Source: Marinobacter sediminum
GTDB lineage: Bacteria; Pseudomonadota; Gammaproteobacteria; Pseudomonadales; Oleiphilaceae
DNA length: 64,000 nt
Direction: 5' to 3'
Assembly (NCBI RefSeq): GCF_023657445.1
Contig: NZ_JAGTWY010000001.1
Span: 1-64,000, forward strand
The translations under genes were made by a program, and so were the position numbers. This document shows, piece after piece, positions 45,670 to 54,793 of this stretch. Within the stretch, counting starts at the first letter, position 1. Each line of letters opens with the position of its first letter. The notes below the pieces were generated by a model. It did not search any database, was not told the DNA's origin, and saw only the letters and a program-made list of their open reading frames with translations.

Positions 45670-45982
45670 TCAGCCAACCGGCTAATCAGGTAGTCGAAAA
45701 CCGGTAGCCGTCAGGCTATCGGTTTTTTTATTTTCAGGCCCGGTGGCTTCCATGGCGCACAGGGCAGCTAAGCTCCAGATCCAGTTGACTCTCACCCAGA
45801 ATTGACTACATTAGGCCCCTGATTGGGTTGATAATATACCGGGAGGGTGGTCAAGGCGTGCCGGGCTATATGCTTGTCCGGAATAGGGTACAGGAAGTTT
45901 GTGGCGGCTTTGATGTCCTGAAATATGGGGATACCCCCGCCCTTCACGAAAGCCTTCGGTTACTAAAAAAGGAAGACAAACG
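45670..45982. other. Porin 1–porin 2 intergenic region
   Basis: A 313-bp stretch with the porin 1 terminator and then the porin 2 promoter region. A TTGATAATATAC segment near 45829–45840 is the most AT-rich and may hold the -10 box, but no matching -35 is at a good distance. The last 25 bases resemble the leader of porin 1 (AAAAAAGGAAGAC). Confidence 0.5.
45697..45729 (+). terminator. Rho-independent terminator of porin 1
   Basis: A 13-bp stem with one G·T-type pair (45697–45709 with 45714–45726) is followed by T residues. It is homologous in position and sequence to the terminator of porin 2. Confidence 0.85.
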
Positions 45983-46957
45983 ATGAGAAAAACGCTCATT
46001 GCAGCTGCTATTGCTGCAGCTACTTGCTCGAGTGCGGCACTGGCGGCGGAAGGCAACATGCCAACTGTTTATGGCAACATCCAGTATGTCCTGAAGCACA
46101 CCAATGTAGATGGCGCAGGTTCAACGGTTGAGCACGCCGATAACGGTTCGACTCTGGGTGTCGCGCATGACCACGAAATCGCTCCCGGCGTAACCGGTTT
46201 TTTTAAGCTGGAAACAGAAAGCATCAACGCTGATGATAAAACCGGAAGTGGAGGCATCGATGGCCTGGATGAAGCCTACATTGGTATTAAAGGTGACAGC
46301 TTCGGTCAGATCTGGGTTGGTTCCGATGATTCTACCTACGAGCGTGCCGTCGATGAGGTGGCCCAGTTCCATGAAGTGGGTTCTGACATTGGCTTCAATT
46401 ATGACACCGGCGAAGGTGACCTGATCCAATACGCTTCTCCCTCTCTCGGCGGCCTGACTGTCGGTGCAGCCGTTCAGGTAAACGGCGATGGCGATGCTCA
46501 GGTTTCCAAGAAATCCTACCCGTGGCAGCTGGCCGCGATGTATGAAGTGGATGCACTGGAGCTGGCTTTTGCTGTTGATTCCAACGACGGTGGTCGTGGT
46601 GGCGATAACAACGAAAACTCCTACGGTCTTCGTGGTAGCTACAGCCTGGACAACCTGCGTCTGACCGCGTCGTATGAGACCCGGAAGGACGTTGCGGACA
46701 CTATCGGCCTGATGGGTGTTTATACCCTGGGTGCCAATCAGTTCGCGCTGTCTTACCAGCTCCGTGAGGACGACACTGCAGCGAGTGACCAGAACGACAC
46801 CGTCATCGTGCAGGCTCTTCACAACCTGTCTGACCACATGTACGTCTACGTCGAAGGCTACCTGTCTGGTTCAGACGATGCCGGTGAGTACACCCTTGAA
46901 GGTGCGTCCGGTGATAAGCAGTCGATCGCTTCTGTCGGTGCTGTTTACTACTTCTGA
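45983..46957 (+). CDS. OmpC-like general porin (copy 2)
   Basis: Outer-membrane porin (324 aa), paralogue of the preceding gene. It has a signal peptide (MRKTLIAAAIAAATCSSAAL), the mature start EGNMPTVYGNIQYVLKHTN and the same C-terminal VGAVYYF. Loops differ: the segment near residues 195–205 is a short Gly/Asp/Asn stretch and the final loop is YTLEGASGDKQ. It also conserves the 3' untranslated sequence and terminator of copy 1, showing a tandem duplication. Confidence 0.9.
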   Translation: MRKTLIAAAIAAATCSSAALAAEGNMPTVYGNIQYVLKHTNVDGAGSTVEHADNGSTLGVAHDHEIAPGVTGFFKLETESINADDKTGSGGIDGLDEAYIGIKGDSFGQIWVGSDDSTYERAVDEVAQFHEVGSDIGFNYDTGEGDLIQYASPSLGGLTVGAAVQVNGDGDAQVSKKSYPWQLAAMYEVDALELAFAVDSNDGGRGGDNNENSYGLRGSYSLDNLRLTASYETRKDVADTIGLMGVYTLGANQFALSYQLREDDTAASDQNDTVIVQALHNLSDHMYVYVEGYLSGSDDAGEYTLEGASGDKQSIASVGAVYYF

Positions 46958-46984
46958 TCAGCTCACCAGCTAATCCAGTAGTCG

Positions 46985-47017
46985 AAAACCGGCGACCTTC
47001 GGGTCGCCGGTTTTTTT
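46985..47017 (+). terminator. Rho-independent terminator of porin 2
   Basis: A perfect 13-bp stem (46985–46997 with 47002–47014), UUCG loop and seven T. It is the counterpart of the porin 1 terminator with compensatory stem changes. Confidence 0.92.
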
Positions 47018-47054
47018 ATGTATCCTGAAACTACGAAACCGACAGGAGTGATGT

Positions 47055-47909
47055 GTGGCTGAAGAGCTCGAGATCAAACTGACTTTGACGCAAGACGGAC
47101 TCAAGAAGGCGCTTGAGTGGCTGGAAGGGCAGCCTGAGGCCGAGAAAGGGCCCGGGAAATCCCTGCTGAATCGCTATTACGACACGCCGGAGTCAGAGCT
47201 GAACAGCCAGCGGGCGGCTCTGCGAGTACGTCAGGCGGGTACAAAGTGTATCCAGACCCTCAAGACGCAAGGTGAATTTGTTGGCGGCGCGCACCGGCGT
47301 CAGGAGTGGGAGTGGCCTTTGCCGGGCACGGAACTGGCCCTCGGATTGCTGGCCGACACGCCTTTGGGTGATGGTATTAACCTGGCCCGCCTGCAGCCGG
47401 TCTTCGAAACAAACTTCACCCGACAGATAATCATGTTGCGGCAAGGGGATGCCGAGATCGAAGTGGCTCTTGATCATGGTGAAATTGTAAGTGGTGAGAC
47501 GGCCCGCCCGCTCAACGAAGTAGAGTTCGAGTTGAAATCAGGTAACCCTGCGGCGCTTATCGAGTGGGCCGGGCGGTTGGCCCGTCAAGTTCCGGTCTTC
47601 CTGAATCTTGTCAGCAAGGCGGAACAGGGCTATTACCTTGCGGGGCTTGATGTTCCGCAGGGGCCTGATCGTTCAGTCCCTGTGTCAGTAACCGATTTCC
47701 TCTATGGCCTCAGTGTGTCCTGGCTGACTGGCAATCCTTATCCAGTCGACGATCTGGATTTGTCGGAGGTGGCGCGGTTGGCTGAGCGCGCGGGATACGG
47801 AAGTGTCTATTCTGAGGTAATGGCCAGTCTCGCCGGGGGGGCTGATATCGAAACGCTGATGGCCAGAGCGGCGCTGGGCAAACTGCAGATAATACTTGCC
47901 ACCTCCTGA
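47055..47909 (+). CDS. CYTH domain inorganic triphosphatase (YgiF-like)
   Basis: CYTH-superfamily protein (284 aa). The N-terminal ELEIK (residues 4–8) is the diagnostic ExExK metal/phosphate-binding motif. Further charged tunnel residues are seen in NRYYDTPESEL, RAALRVRQAG and EVEFELKSG. A shorter C-terminal helical region (about 210–284) resembles a CHAD remnant. E. coli YgiF hydrolyses inorganic triphosphate and lies next to glnE, as here apart from the inserted channel gene. It starts at GTG behind AGGAG. Confidence 0.85.
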   Translation: MAEELEIKLTLTQDGLKKALEWLEGQPEAEKGPGKSLLNRYYDTPESELNSQRAALRVRQAGTKCIQTLKTQGEFVGGAHRRQEWEWPLPGTELALGLLADTPLGDGINLARLQPVFETNFTRQIIMLRQGDAEIEVALDHGEIVSGETARPLNEVEFELKSGNPAALIEWAGRLARQVPVFLNLVSKAEQGYYLAGLDVPQGPDRSVPVSVTDFLYGLSVSWLTGNPYPVDDLDLSEVARLAERAGYGSVYSEVMASLAGGADIETLMARAALGKLQIILATS

Positions 47910-47923
47910 GGGAGGTCAGGAGG
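47902..47923 (+). terminator. Hairpin shared by two convergent gene ends
   Basis: CCTCCTGA (47902–47909) and TCAGGAGG (47916–47923) form a perfect 8-bp stem with a 6-nt loop. It includes the stop codons of both convergent genes. The plus-strand tail CTTTCGTGTTTT is moderately T-rich. Confidence 0.55.
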
Positions 47924-49073
47924 CTTTCGTGTTTTCCGTTTTGGGGGCGTTTTTTTCGTGCCAGCTGGCGATAAATGTCCTATAGCGATCCAGGGCCTCC
48001 TGAACCACCTCTACGTCCGGCGTTTCTGACGATTTCACTATAACGATCAATCCCTTGCCCTCGATTTCTTCCGCGGTTGGCGGGTGGCAGATCACTTCAT
48101 CATCATTGTCAATGTAAGCCAGTGCGGTGCCGATACCGTGCCGGATAAGGGCGCTTACGATGTCTGCCCAGTTCAGGTCATCCAGCTTAAGGTCATATCG
48201 ATGGGGGTGGTCATGTTCGTAGTTGAACAGATCCTCCAGTACCTTTTCAGAGCCCGGCGCAACAACGGAACGAACCATGATCTCCGGATAGGTTCGCACC
48301 GGACGGATAATCGTTCGTATACCCAGTTTCGTGAACCTTTCCCGGTTCCCATCGCTGACGCATTCCAGGGTGGTGTGGTTGCCGAGGTTGAGCTCACTTA
48401 GTCGGTGCGCGATGTCGAATGTCAGGCTGTCTGAATACGGATCGGACTCGTCCGCAGCAAGCACTACGATGTGGCGGGCGCTACCTGCATGAACCGCTTT
48501 GAGCGCCTTGGGATCATAGCCGGAGCCATGGTAATGAACCAGTCCGACATCGGACAGCTCGGTCGGTAGTCCGTTTGGAAACTCACGCGTTAGCAGCATG
48601 ATAGGAATGGTTTCGTAACCGGGGACCGAGCGTATCTGCGACGCAAACCGCACGAAGTACTGTTCGCCGCCATTTCGGGGTGTATTGATGATTACGATGT
48701 GGTCATTCATTTTGTAGATCCATCTTCCGCTCAGAATACGTTCCCGGCGATAGAACCGGTACTCGATAAAGTCACTGATGATCAAAGTAAGCAGGGTAAT
48801 GGCCCCAACAAACATGATCAGTATGGTGCTGAGTCTTCCAACATAGGTTTTGGGAGAGAAATCGCCATAGCCAACGGTGGATACCGTGGTCATGGTAATC
48901 CAGACCGATTCGAAAAAGCTCAGGTCCTCAACCGTCCAGATAACCAGAATCTGCAGGCACAATAATCCAGCCAGAATCAGGAACAGACGTTTCATGCGAT
49001 GCCGAATTAGCCCGCCCATCGGGAGGTGAGTCTGTTCGTGTTCCGGGTTCAGCGGGCGGCGGTTTCTCTGCAT
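47916..49073 (-). CDS. Potassium channel with RCK/TrkA-N regulatory domain
   Basis: Inner-membrane ion channel (385 aa) of the two-helix type. TM1 lies at about residues 27–47, the pore helix and selectivity filter TMTTVSTVGYGDFSP at about 61–75, and TM2 at about 80–105. A cytoplasmic RCK/TrkA-N Rossmann domain follows (about 115–260, DHIVIINTPRNGGEQ), with an additional domain to the end. The TVGYGD filter indicates potassium selectivity. The ligand is unknown. It is convergent with the CYTH gene and divergent from glnE. Confidence 0.88.
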   Translation of the reverse strand: MQRNRRPLNPEHEQTHLPMGGLIRHRMKRLFLILAGLLCLQILVIWTVEDLSFFESVWITMTTVSTVGYGDFSPKTYVGRLSTILIMFVGAITLLTLIISDFIEYRFYRRERILSGRWIYKMNDHIVIINTPRNGGEQYFVRFASQIRSVPGYETIPIMLLTREFPNGLPTELSDVGLVHYHGSGYDPKALKAVHAGSARHIVVLAADESDPYSDSLTFDIAHRLSELNLGNHTTLECVSDGNRERFTKLGIRTIIRPVRTYPEIMVRSVVAPGSEKVLEDLFNYEHDHPHRYDLKLDDLNWADIVSALIRHGIGTALAYIDNDDEVICHPPTAEEIEGKGLIVIVKSSETPDVEVVQEALDRYRTFIASWHEKNAPKTENTKAS

Positions 49074-49153
49074 CCGTTGGTCGGGCCTGTTCAGTCGAGT
49101 GAGAGTTCGTTATACAGTACCGGAAATATAACAGAGAGACAGGGGTTTGCATT

Positions 49154-52060
49154 ATGTCCGAGCCATGGAGCTCCCTTCCAACGCCATTAGCCGATGAAGT
49201 GGCAGCCTGTTGGAGTTCGGTGTTTCCGGAGGGTATCCCGGATTGGCTGACAGCGCAGGTTGGCATGACGGCTGAGGTCGTCGCTGATGCCATGGCGCGC
49301 AGCCTGTTTCTCCGTCAGTCTCTGGAGCGTCACCGGGACGCTATCCGCGCCATGCTGGATTCTCGACCGTTGACGGAGCCTACCAGCCCCGAGTATCTGG
49401 CGGAGCGCTGGCAGGAGTACCTGGCCGGGGTGAATGATGAGCAGGCCCTGAATGCGGCCCTGCGTCAGTTTCGTCGCGAGTCCCAGTTCCGGATTATCTG
49501 GAGGGATTTGTTGCGATGGGCCGATCTGGCAGAAACCATGGCCGCCACCAGCGCATTTGCTGATACCTGTATCCAGGGCGCCCTTGACTGGCTCTATGAA
49601 GATGCCTGCGAGCAGTCTGGCACTCCTTGGGGTGCGCACCCTGTCAGTGGCGAGGACGCGCCCCAGAAAATGGTTGTGCTGGGCATGGGTAAGCTTGGGG
49701 GGAAAGAGCTTAACGTTTCATCGGATATCGATCTGATTTTCGCCTTCCCCGGCAAGGGAGAAACCCGCGGTGGCCGCCGGTCCATGGACAATCAGACCTT
49801 TTTTATCAGGCTGGGCCAACGGCTGATTCAGGCGCTTGATCAGATAACGGCAGATGGATTCGTCTTCCGCGTGGACATGCGGTTACGACCCTATGGCCAG
49901 AGCGGGGCTCTCGCTTTGAGCTTTGCCGCGCTCGAGACCTACTACCAGGATCAGGGCCGGGACTGGGAAAGATATGCGATGGTCAAGGCCCGAGTGGTCG
50001 CTGGTGACCAGGAAGCCGGGCGTGTGTTGATGGAAAGTCTTCGTCCCTTCGTGTATCGCAAATACATTGACTTCAGTGCGTTCGAATCACTACGCAGCAT
50101 GAAAGCGATGATCAGCCGGGAGGTACGCCGAAAGGGCCTGGAGAACAATATAAAGCTCGGTAGTGGTGGCATTCGCGAGATTGAGTTTGTAGTGCAGGCC
50201 TTTCAACTGATCCGGGGTGGTCGCGACCGGGAGCTGCAACAGCGGGAGCTGTTGTTGATTCTGAAAGAGCTGGAAGCGCTCGAGTTGTTGCCCTCGACGG
50301 TTGTAAAGGAGCTGCGGGAGGCTTATGTCTTCCTGCGTGACCTTGAGCACGCTTTGCAGGGTCTGGAAGACAAGCAGACGCAGCTTCTGCCTGACAATGA
50401 CCTCGACAGAACCAGGGTCGCAGTGATTATGGGCTTTGATGACTGGCAGGCATGTGAAACGGTTCTGGATGAGCACCGTCAACGGGTTGCGACCCATTTC
50501 GCCAATATCATTGCGACGGACGAGGGGGAAGAGACCGGCACCGCAACTCTGGATGAAGCCTGGCACGAACTCTGGCTGTCGGAAGTTGATGAGGAGGCTT
50601 CTGTTAAATGGCTGGCTGACAACGGCTACGAGGATGCTGCTGCAAGCTATCGTGCGTTAACCGACCTCAGGGAAAATCGCACGGTTCAGACCATGCAGAC
50701 CCAGGGACGCAAGCGGTTTAACCAGTTTATGCCGGTGCTGCTGGAGGCGTTGACGCAGGTGGACAACCCTTCGGAAACTCTGTCTCGCGTATTACAGCTT
50801 GTTGAAGCGATTCTGCGCCGGACGGCCTACATGGTCCTTCTATTGGAAAACCCGGGGGCTTGCACCCAGTTGGTCAAGCTGTGTAGCGAGAGTCCGTGGA
50901 TCGCCCGTCAGCTGGCGGAGACGCCGTTACTGCTGGACGAGTTGCTTAATGCCGAAAGCCTTTACCACCCACCGGCAAAGGCGGAGTTGCAGGACGATTT
51001 GCGACAGCAGATGCTCAGGATCCCCTTTGAAGATCTTGAGGAGCAGATGGAATCACTGCGCCACTTCAAAAAGGCCCACATTCTTCGAGTAGCGGCTTCA
51101 GAACTCAAGGGGACGCTGCCGCTGATGAAGGTTAGCGATTACCTGACCTGGATCGCAGAAGTGGTGCTTGATCATGTGGTCGAGGTGGCTTTCTCGAACC
51201 TGGTAAGTCGGCATGGTTATCCGAAGCGCTCCGACGGTTCTGCCTGTGAGACGGACTTCGCTGTCATCGGTTACGGCAAACTCGGTGGCATTGAATTGGG
51301 GTATACGTCTGACCTGGATCTGGTGTTTGTTCACAAGGCTGACCCGGAACTGGCCACAGATGGCGAAAAAACCATCGATAATGCGGTGTTCTATACCCGG
51401 TTGGGGCAGCGCATTGTTCATATCCTCAATACACAGACGCCGTCTGGGCAGTTATACGAGGTTGATATGCGGTTGCGGCCATCGGGTAACTCAGGGTTGT
51501 TGGTCAGTACCCTGCAGGCTTTCGAAAAGTACCAGCGGAACGACGCCTGGACCTGGGAACATCAGGCACTTGCACGTGCGCGTGGTGTGGCTGGTTGCAG
51601 GGAGACCCTGGAGATGTTCGAGACTATTCGCCATGAGACGCTTTGCCAGCCGCGGGATCGGGAGAGTTTGCGCCGGGAAGTTGTCGACATGAGGGAGAAA
51701 ATGCGTACGAGCCTGGCGACGCCTGAGGCTCGACAGGAAGAGGTCTTTCACATCAAGCATGATGTCGGCGGTATTGTTGATATCGAGTTTCTGGTGCAGT
51801 ACCTGATGCTGGCCTGGTGTTCCGAGCACCCTGAGCTGACCCAGTGGTCGGACAATATTCGCCAGATGGAAGAGCTGGGCCGGGCGGGGGTGATGACGAT
51901 GGAGGATGCTGAAAAGTTGAGGGAAGCGTTTATCTCTTTGCGTTCAACCATTCATCACAGGGCGCTGCAGAATCTCAATAGCCAGGTTGATGGGGATGCG
52001 TTCCCGCAAGAGCGGGCTTACATTAGGAGCATGTGGGAAAAAGTGATGATCGATTCCTAA
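49154..52060 (+). CDS. glnE: Bifunctional glutamine synthetase adenylyltransferase/deadenylase
   Basis: GlnE (968 aa), which attaches and removes AMP on glutamine synthetase in response to PII and glutamine. It has two nucleotidyltransferase halves: the N-terminal deadenylase with GMGKLGGKELNVSSDIDLIF (about residue 176) and the C-terminal adenylylase with GYGKLGGIELGYTSDLDLVF (about 706). Each keeps its paired aspartates. Its target GlnA, with the adenylylation tyrosine, is at 38824–40227. It is followed by ilvE after 76 bp. Confidence 0.96.
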   Translation: MSEPWSSLPTPLADEVAACWSSVFPEGIPDWLTAQVGMTAEVVADAMARSLFLRQSLERHRDAIRAMLDSRPLTEPTSPEYLAERWQEYLAGVNDEQALNAALRQFRRESQFRIIWRDLLRWADLAETMAATSAFADTCIQGALDWLYEDACEQSGTPWGAHPVSGEDAPQKMVVLGMGKLGGKELNVSSDIDLIFAFPGKGETRGGRRSMDNQTFFIRLGQRLIQALDQITADGFVFRVDMRLRPYGQSGALALSFAALETYYQDQGRDWERYAMVKARVVAGDQEAGRVLMESLRPFVYRKYIDFSAFESLRSMKAMISREVRRKGLENNIKLGSGGIREIEFVVQAFQLIRGGRDRELQQRELLLILKELEALELLPSTVVKELREAYVFLRDLEHALQGLEDKQTQLLPDNDLDRTRVAVIMGFDDWQACETVLDEHRQRVATHFANIIATDEGEETGTATLDEAWHELWLSEVDEEASVKWLADNGYEDAAASYRALTDLRENRTVQTMQTQGRKRFNQFMPVLLEALTQVDNPSETLSRVLQLVEAILRRTAYMVLLLENPGACTQLVKLCSESPWIARQLAETPLLLDELLNAESLYHPPAKAELQDDLRQQMLRIPFEDLEEQMESLRHFKKAHILRVAASELKGTLPLMKVSDYLTWIAEVVLDHVVEVAFSNLVSRHGYPKRSDGSACETDFAVIGYGKLGGIELGYTSDLDLVFVHKADPELATDGEKTIDNAVFYTRLGQRIVHILNTQTPSGQLYEVDMRLRPSGNSGLLVSTLQAFEKYQRNDAWTWEHQALARARGVAGCRETLEMFETIRHETLCQPRDRESLRREVVDMREKMRTSLATPEARQEEVFHIKHDVGGIVDIEFLVQYLMLAWCSEHPELTQWSDNIRQMEELGRAGVMTMEDAEKLREAFISLRSTIHHRALQNLNSQVDGDAFPQERAYIRSMWEKVMIDS

Positions 52061-52087
52061 CCCAAATTCAATTCTGGCAAAATTTCC

Positions 52088-52096
52088 TGCTAGAAT
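52088..52096 (+). promoter_or_regulatory. Extended -10 promoter of ilvE
   Basis: TGCTAGAAT is an extended -10 element 41 bp before the ilvE ATG. No strong -35 box is visible. It suggests ilvE can be transcribed separately from glnE. Confidence 0.4.
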
Positions 52097-52136
52097 GCCA
52101 TTTCCCCGAAAACCGCTTTTTTAGGAGCAACGAAGA

Positions 52137-53063
52137 ATGTCGATGGCTGATCGCGATGGCGTTATCTGGCTGGATGGTGAAATGGTTCCCTGGCGCGAAG
52201 CCAAGACCCACGTCCTGACTCACACTCTGCATTATGGCCTCGGCTGTTTTGAAGGTGTGCGGGCCTACAGCACTGCGACCGGTCCGGCCATTTTTCGCCT
52301 GAAGGAGCATACTGATCGTCTGTTCCGTTCAGCTCACATCCTCAATATGAAGATGCCGTTCAGCAAGGAAGAGATCAACGAGGCTCAGCGCGCTGCGGTT
52401 CGTGAAAACAACCTTGATGAAGCGTATCTGCGGCCAATGGTATTCCTGGGTTCTGAGGGGATGGGCCTGCGTGCAGACAACCTGAAAGTGCACGTTATGG
52501 TTGCTGCCTGGAGCTGGCCCTCTTACATGTCGCCTGAAGCCAAGGAGATCGGAATCAAGGTTCGGACCTCTTCCTATACCCGGCACCATGTCAACATCAC
52601 CATGTGCAAGGCCAAGGCGAACGGAAACTACATCAACTCCATGCTGGCATTGAATGAAGCCATTGCGAGCGGCTGTGAAGAGGCTCTGTTGCTGGACAAC
52701 GAGGGTTATGTGGCAGAGGGTTCAGGTGAGAACATATTCATTCTCCGTGATGGCGTGTTGCATACTCCGGAACTGACATCCTGCCTGGAAGGCATTACCC
52801 GTCAGACCATACTGGACTTCGCCCGGGAACTGGGCATTCCGGTGAAAGAGCGTCGTATTACGAGGGATGAAGTCTATATTGCCGATGAGGCCTTCTTTAC
52901 CGGCACCGCCGCCGAAGTATTGCCAATCCGTGAACTGGATGGCCGGGTTATCGGTGCGGGCAAGCGCGGTCCGGTCACAGAGAAGCTGCAGGCTATGTAC
53001 TTTGACGCGGTTAAAGGTAAGCTTGCCGAGCATGCCGGATGGCTGACACCTGTCAGCGGCTGA
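52137..53063 (+). CDS. ilvE: Branched-chain amino acid aminotransferase
   Basis: IlvE (308 aa), a fold-type IV PLP enzyme that makes Leu, Ile and Val from their 2-oxo acids with glutamate. The PLP-binding lysine is in CKAKANGNYINSM (about residues 157–169). YVAEGSGENIFILRDG and GITRQTILDFARELGI are family signatures, as is the C-terminal AFFTGTAAEVLPI. Start ATG behind AGGAG. The glnE–ilvE–LPS order matches Pseudomonas. Confidence 0.96.
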   Translation: MSMADRDGVIWLDGEMVPWREAKTHVLTHTLHYGLGCFEGVRAYSTATGPAIFRLKEHTDRLFRSAHILNMKMPFSKEEINEAQRAAVRENNLDEAYLRPMVFLGSEGMGLRADNLKVHVMVAAWSWPSYMSPEAKEIGIKVRTSSYTRHHVNITMCKAKANGNYINSMLALNEAIASGCEEALLLDNEGYVAEGSGENIFILRDGVLHTPELTSCLEGITRQTILDFARELGIPVKERRITRDEVYIADEAFFTGTAAEVLPIRELDGRVIGAGKRGPVTEKLQAMYFDAVKGKLAEHAGWLTPVSG

Positions 53064-53082
53064 TCGTCAAAGGGTTTCTTAT

Positions 53083-53122
53083 AGCCGCCGTCTGCTTGCT
53101 GCAGTCAGGCGGCTTTGTTTTG
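53083..53122 (+). terminator. Rho-independent terminator of ilvE
   Basis: AGCCGCC (53083–53089) pairs with GGCGGCT (53108–53114); an inner CTGC/GCAG extends the stem. The tail TTGTTTTGG is T-rich. It lies about 20 bp past the ilvE stop. Confidence 0.7.
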
Positions 53123-53153
53123 GTCAAATTCACTTATTTTGCAGGAAGAGCAA

Positions 53154-53558
53154 ATGGCAGACGTCATCAAAGTACCGGTCTCCTTCGGCGAAGTCCTCGA
53201 CAAGATCACGATCCTTGAAATCAAGTCTGAGCGAATCGGGGACGAGGCTAAATTGAAAAATGTCCGGCTGGAGCTGGAAGAGCTGAGTGCCACCTGGAAT
53301 GAAGCCGTCACGGATCAGGACGCCATAGCCGATCTGCGTAAGCAGTTAAAGGCAGTCAACGAGGAACTCTGGGTTATTGAAGACGATATCCGTGACCAGG
53401 AAGCGGCTCAGGATTTCGGCCCCAGGTTCATTGAACTTGCGCGGGCCGTCTATGTGACCAACGACAAGCGCGCCGCGATCAAAAAAGACGTTAACCTGGC
53501 GCTTGGGTCGAGGTTCGTGGAAGAGAAGTCCTACCAGGACTACACCGCCAGAAAATAA
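53154..53558 (+). CDS. DUF6165 family protein
   Basis: Small cytoplasmic protein (134 aa) of unknown function resembling DUF6165. The start MADVIKVPVSFGEVLDKITI is the most conserved part; a long, charged helical region likely to form a coiled coil follows (about residues 18–90). I use the ATG at 53154 behind AGGAAGAG. The frame is open upstream but that part is intergenic. Such genes are often found beside LPS glycosyltransferase genes, as here. Confidence 0.75.
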   Translation: MADVIKVPVSFGEVLDKITILEIKSERIGDEAKLKNVRLELEELSATWNEAVTDQDAIADLRKQLKAVNEELWVIEDDIRDQEAAQDFGPRFIELARAVYVTNDKRAAIKKDVNLALGSRFVEEKSYQDYTARK

Positions 53559-53606
53559 CGGGTTATTCCCCCTGGTGTGGTGTTACTGTTCAAGGGAAAC
53601 GCCACA

Positions 53607-54644
53607 TCAGTTCTGGTCTTGTGCCGCGATCCAGCGGTCAAGCATGATGGTCGTATCTTCCACGGTTATCAGCTCCATGGCCCCCTCGAATTCTGCCTTT
53701 GCACCCCAGCGCGCTTCATCGACCGTTTTCCCTGTGAACTTCTGCAAAGCTTCCGGGTAGCGATTGACGCACCAGCGAAGAGAATTGTAGGGCCCTGAAC
53801 GGTTGGGGTTGCTGGCAGCGAAAAGTCCGAGAACATCGGTACCAACCGCACTTGCAATGTGAGCCGGGCCCGTGTCCGGAGCCACAACCAGATCGGCACG
53901 TGTCATCAGGGCGGTCAGTTGCTTGAGGGTGTCCTTGCCACAGATATTGTGAGCCTTTTCCGTCATGGCGGACTCGATAGCAGCGCAATACTCAGCTTCA
54001 AAAGGGGCAGGACTGCCCACCAGAATAACCTTCATGCCATGGGCCCGGACAGCGTGGTCTGCGAGTCGGGCATAACGTTCTGTCGGCCAGTTACGCAGGG
54101 TGTGACTGGCACAGGGGCTGATGACCAGGTTCTTGCGGTCGGTCGCAAGATGTTCTCCTGCAAAGGCGAGGTCACTGTCACTCAAAGGGATAGTCCAGCG
54201 CGGAGGGGCGGCCTGCAATCCGAGGGGAGTGAGAAAGCTGGCGAGGCAATCGCGAACATGTTGCTGCTCCGCCGGTGGAATGCGCTGGTTGATGAAGAGG
54301 CTGTGAAGATCCTTGCTGCGGGCCTTGTCGTATCCGACCCGGACTCTGGCCGGAATGCAGGCGGCCGCAAGATTTGCACGGAACGCCACCTGCATGTGCA
54401 GCAGGGCATCGAATGTGCGACCTTTCATCTGTTTCCGCAGATCGGCATAGCCCTTCCTGCCGGCCTTTTTATCGAAGACGATGAACTCCACACCCGGTAG
54501 ATCCCCGATCAGCTTTGCTTCGATCTTGCCAATAACCCACGTGATCTGAATGCCAGGTATTTGCTCCTGCAGGCTGAGCACGACTGGTATTACATGAGTT
54601 ACGTCCCCGATGGCGGAGAGGCGGAGGATGCAAATGGACTTCAT
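53607..54644 (-). CDS. Lipopolysaccharide heptosyltransferase family protein (GT9)
   Basis: Glycosyltransferase family 9 (345 aa), probably adding heptose to the LPS inner core. The N-terminal KSICILRLSAIGDVTHVIPV and the C-terminal ADLVVAPDTGPAHIASAVGT are the GT9 motifs for the GT-B fold and ADP-heptose binding. ISPCASHTLRNWP is also typical. It resembles WaaC/WaaF and the related PA5012-type proteins; I cannot tell which heptose is added. The ATG at 54644 is preferred over the in-frame TTG just upstream. Confidence 0.88.
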   Translation of the reverse strand: MKSICILRLSAIGDVTHVIPVVLSLQEQIPGIQITWVIGKIEAKLIGDLPGVEFIVFDKKAGRKGYADLRKQMKGRTFDALLHMQVAFRANLAAACIPARVRVGYDKARSKDLHSLFINQRIPPAEQQHVRDCLASFLTPLGLQAAPPRWTIPLSDSDLAFAGEHLATDRKNLVISPCASHTLRNWPTERYARLADHAVRAHGMKVILVGSPAPFEAEYCAAIESAMTEKAHNICGKDTLKQLTALMTRADLVVAPDTGPAHIASAVGTDVLGLFAASNPNRSGPYNSLRWCVNRYPEALQKFTGKTVDEARWGAKAEFEGAMELITVEDTTIMLDRWIAAQDQN

Positions 54645-54793
54645 CAAAAAATAATCCGTTTGAGGTTATGGAAGCCGGCTTGTGGAGCTTGACGGCTAAT
54701 CATTGATAAACTGGCGCACATTCTAACTTACTCGCCGACAGACGTCCCGATGCCTGTGCTGGTGAGTGTTCTCAGCGCGATGTCCGGGGGATC

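Noticed and set aside
44692..46957. Porin repeat as an assembly duplication artefact
   Set aside because: The two copies differ at many codons, in loop lengths and in compensated terminator stems, so they are true paralogues.
52070..52100. Sigma-54-like TGGCA…TGCT sequence before ilvE
   Set aside because: The GG-to-GC distance is one base too long; an extended -10 sigma-70 promoter explains the site better.
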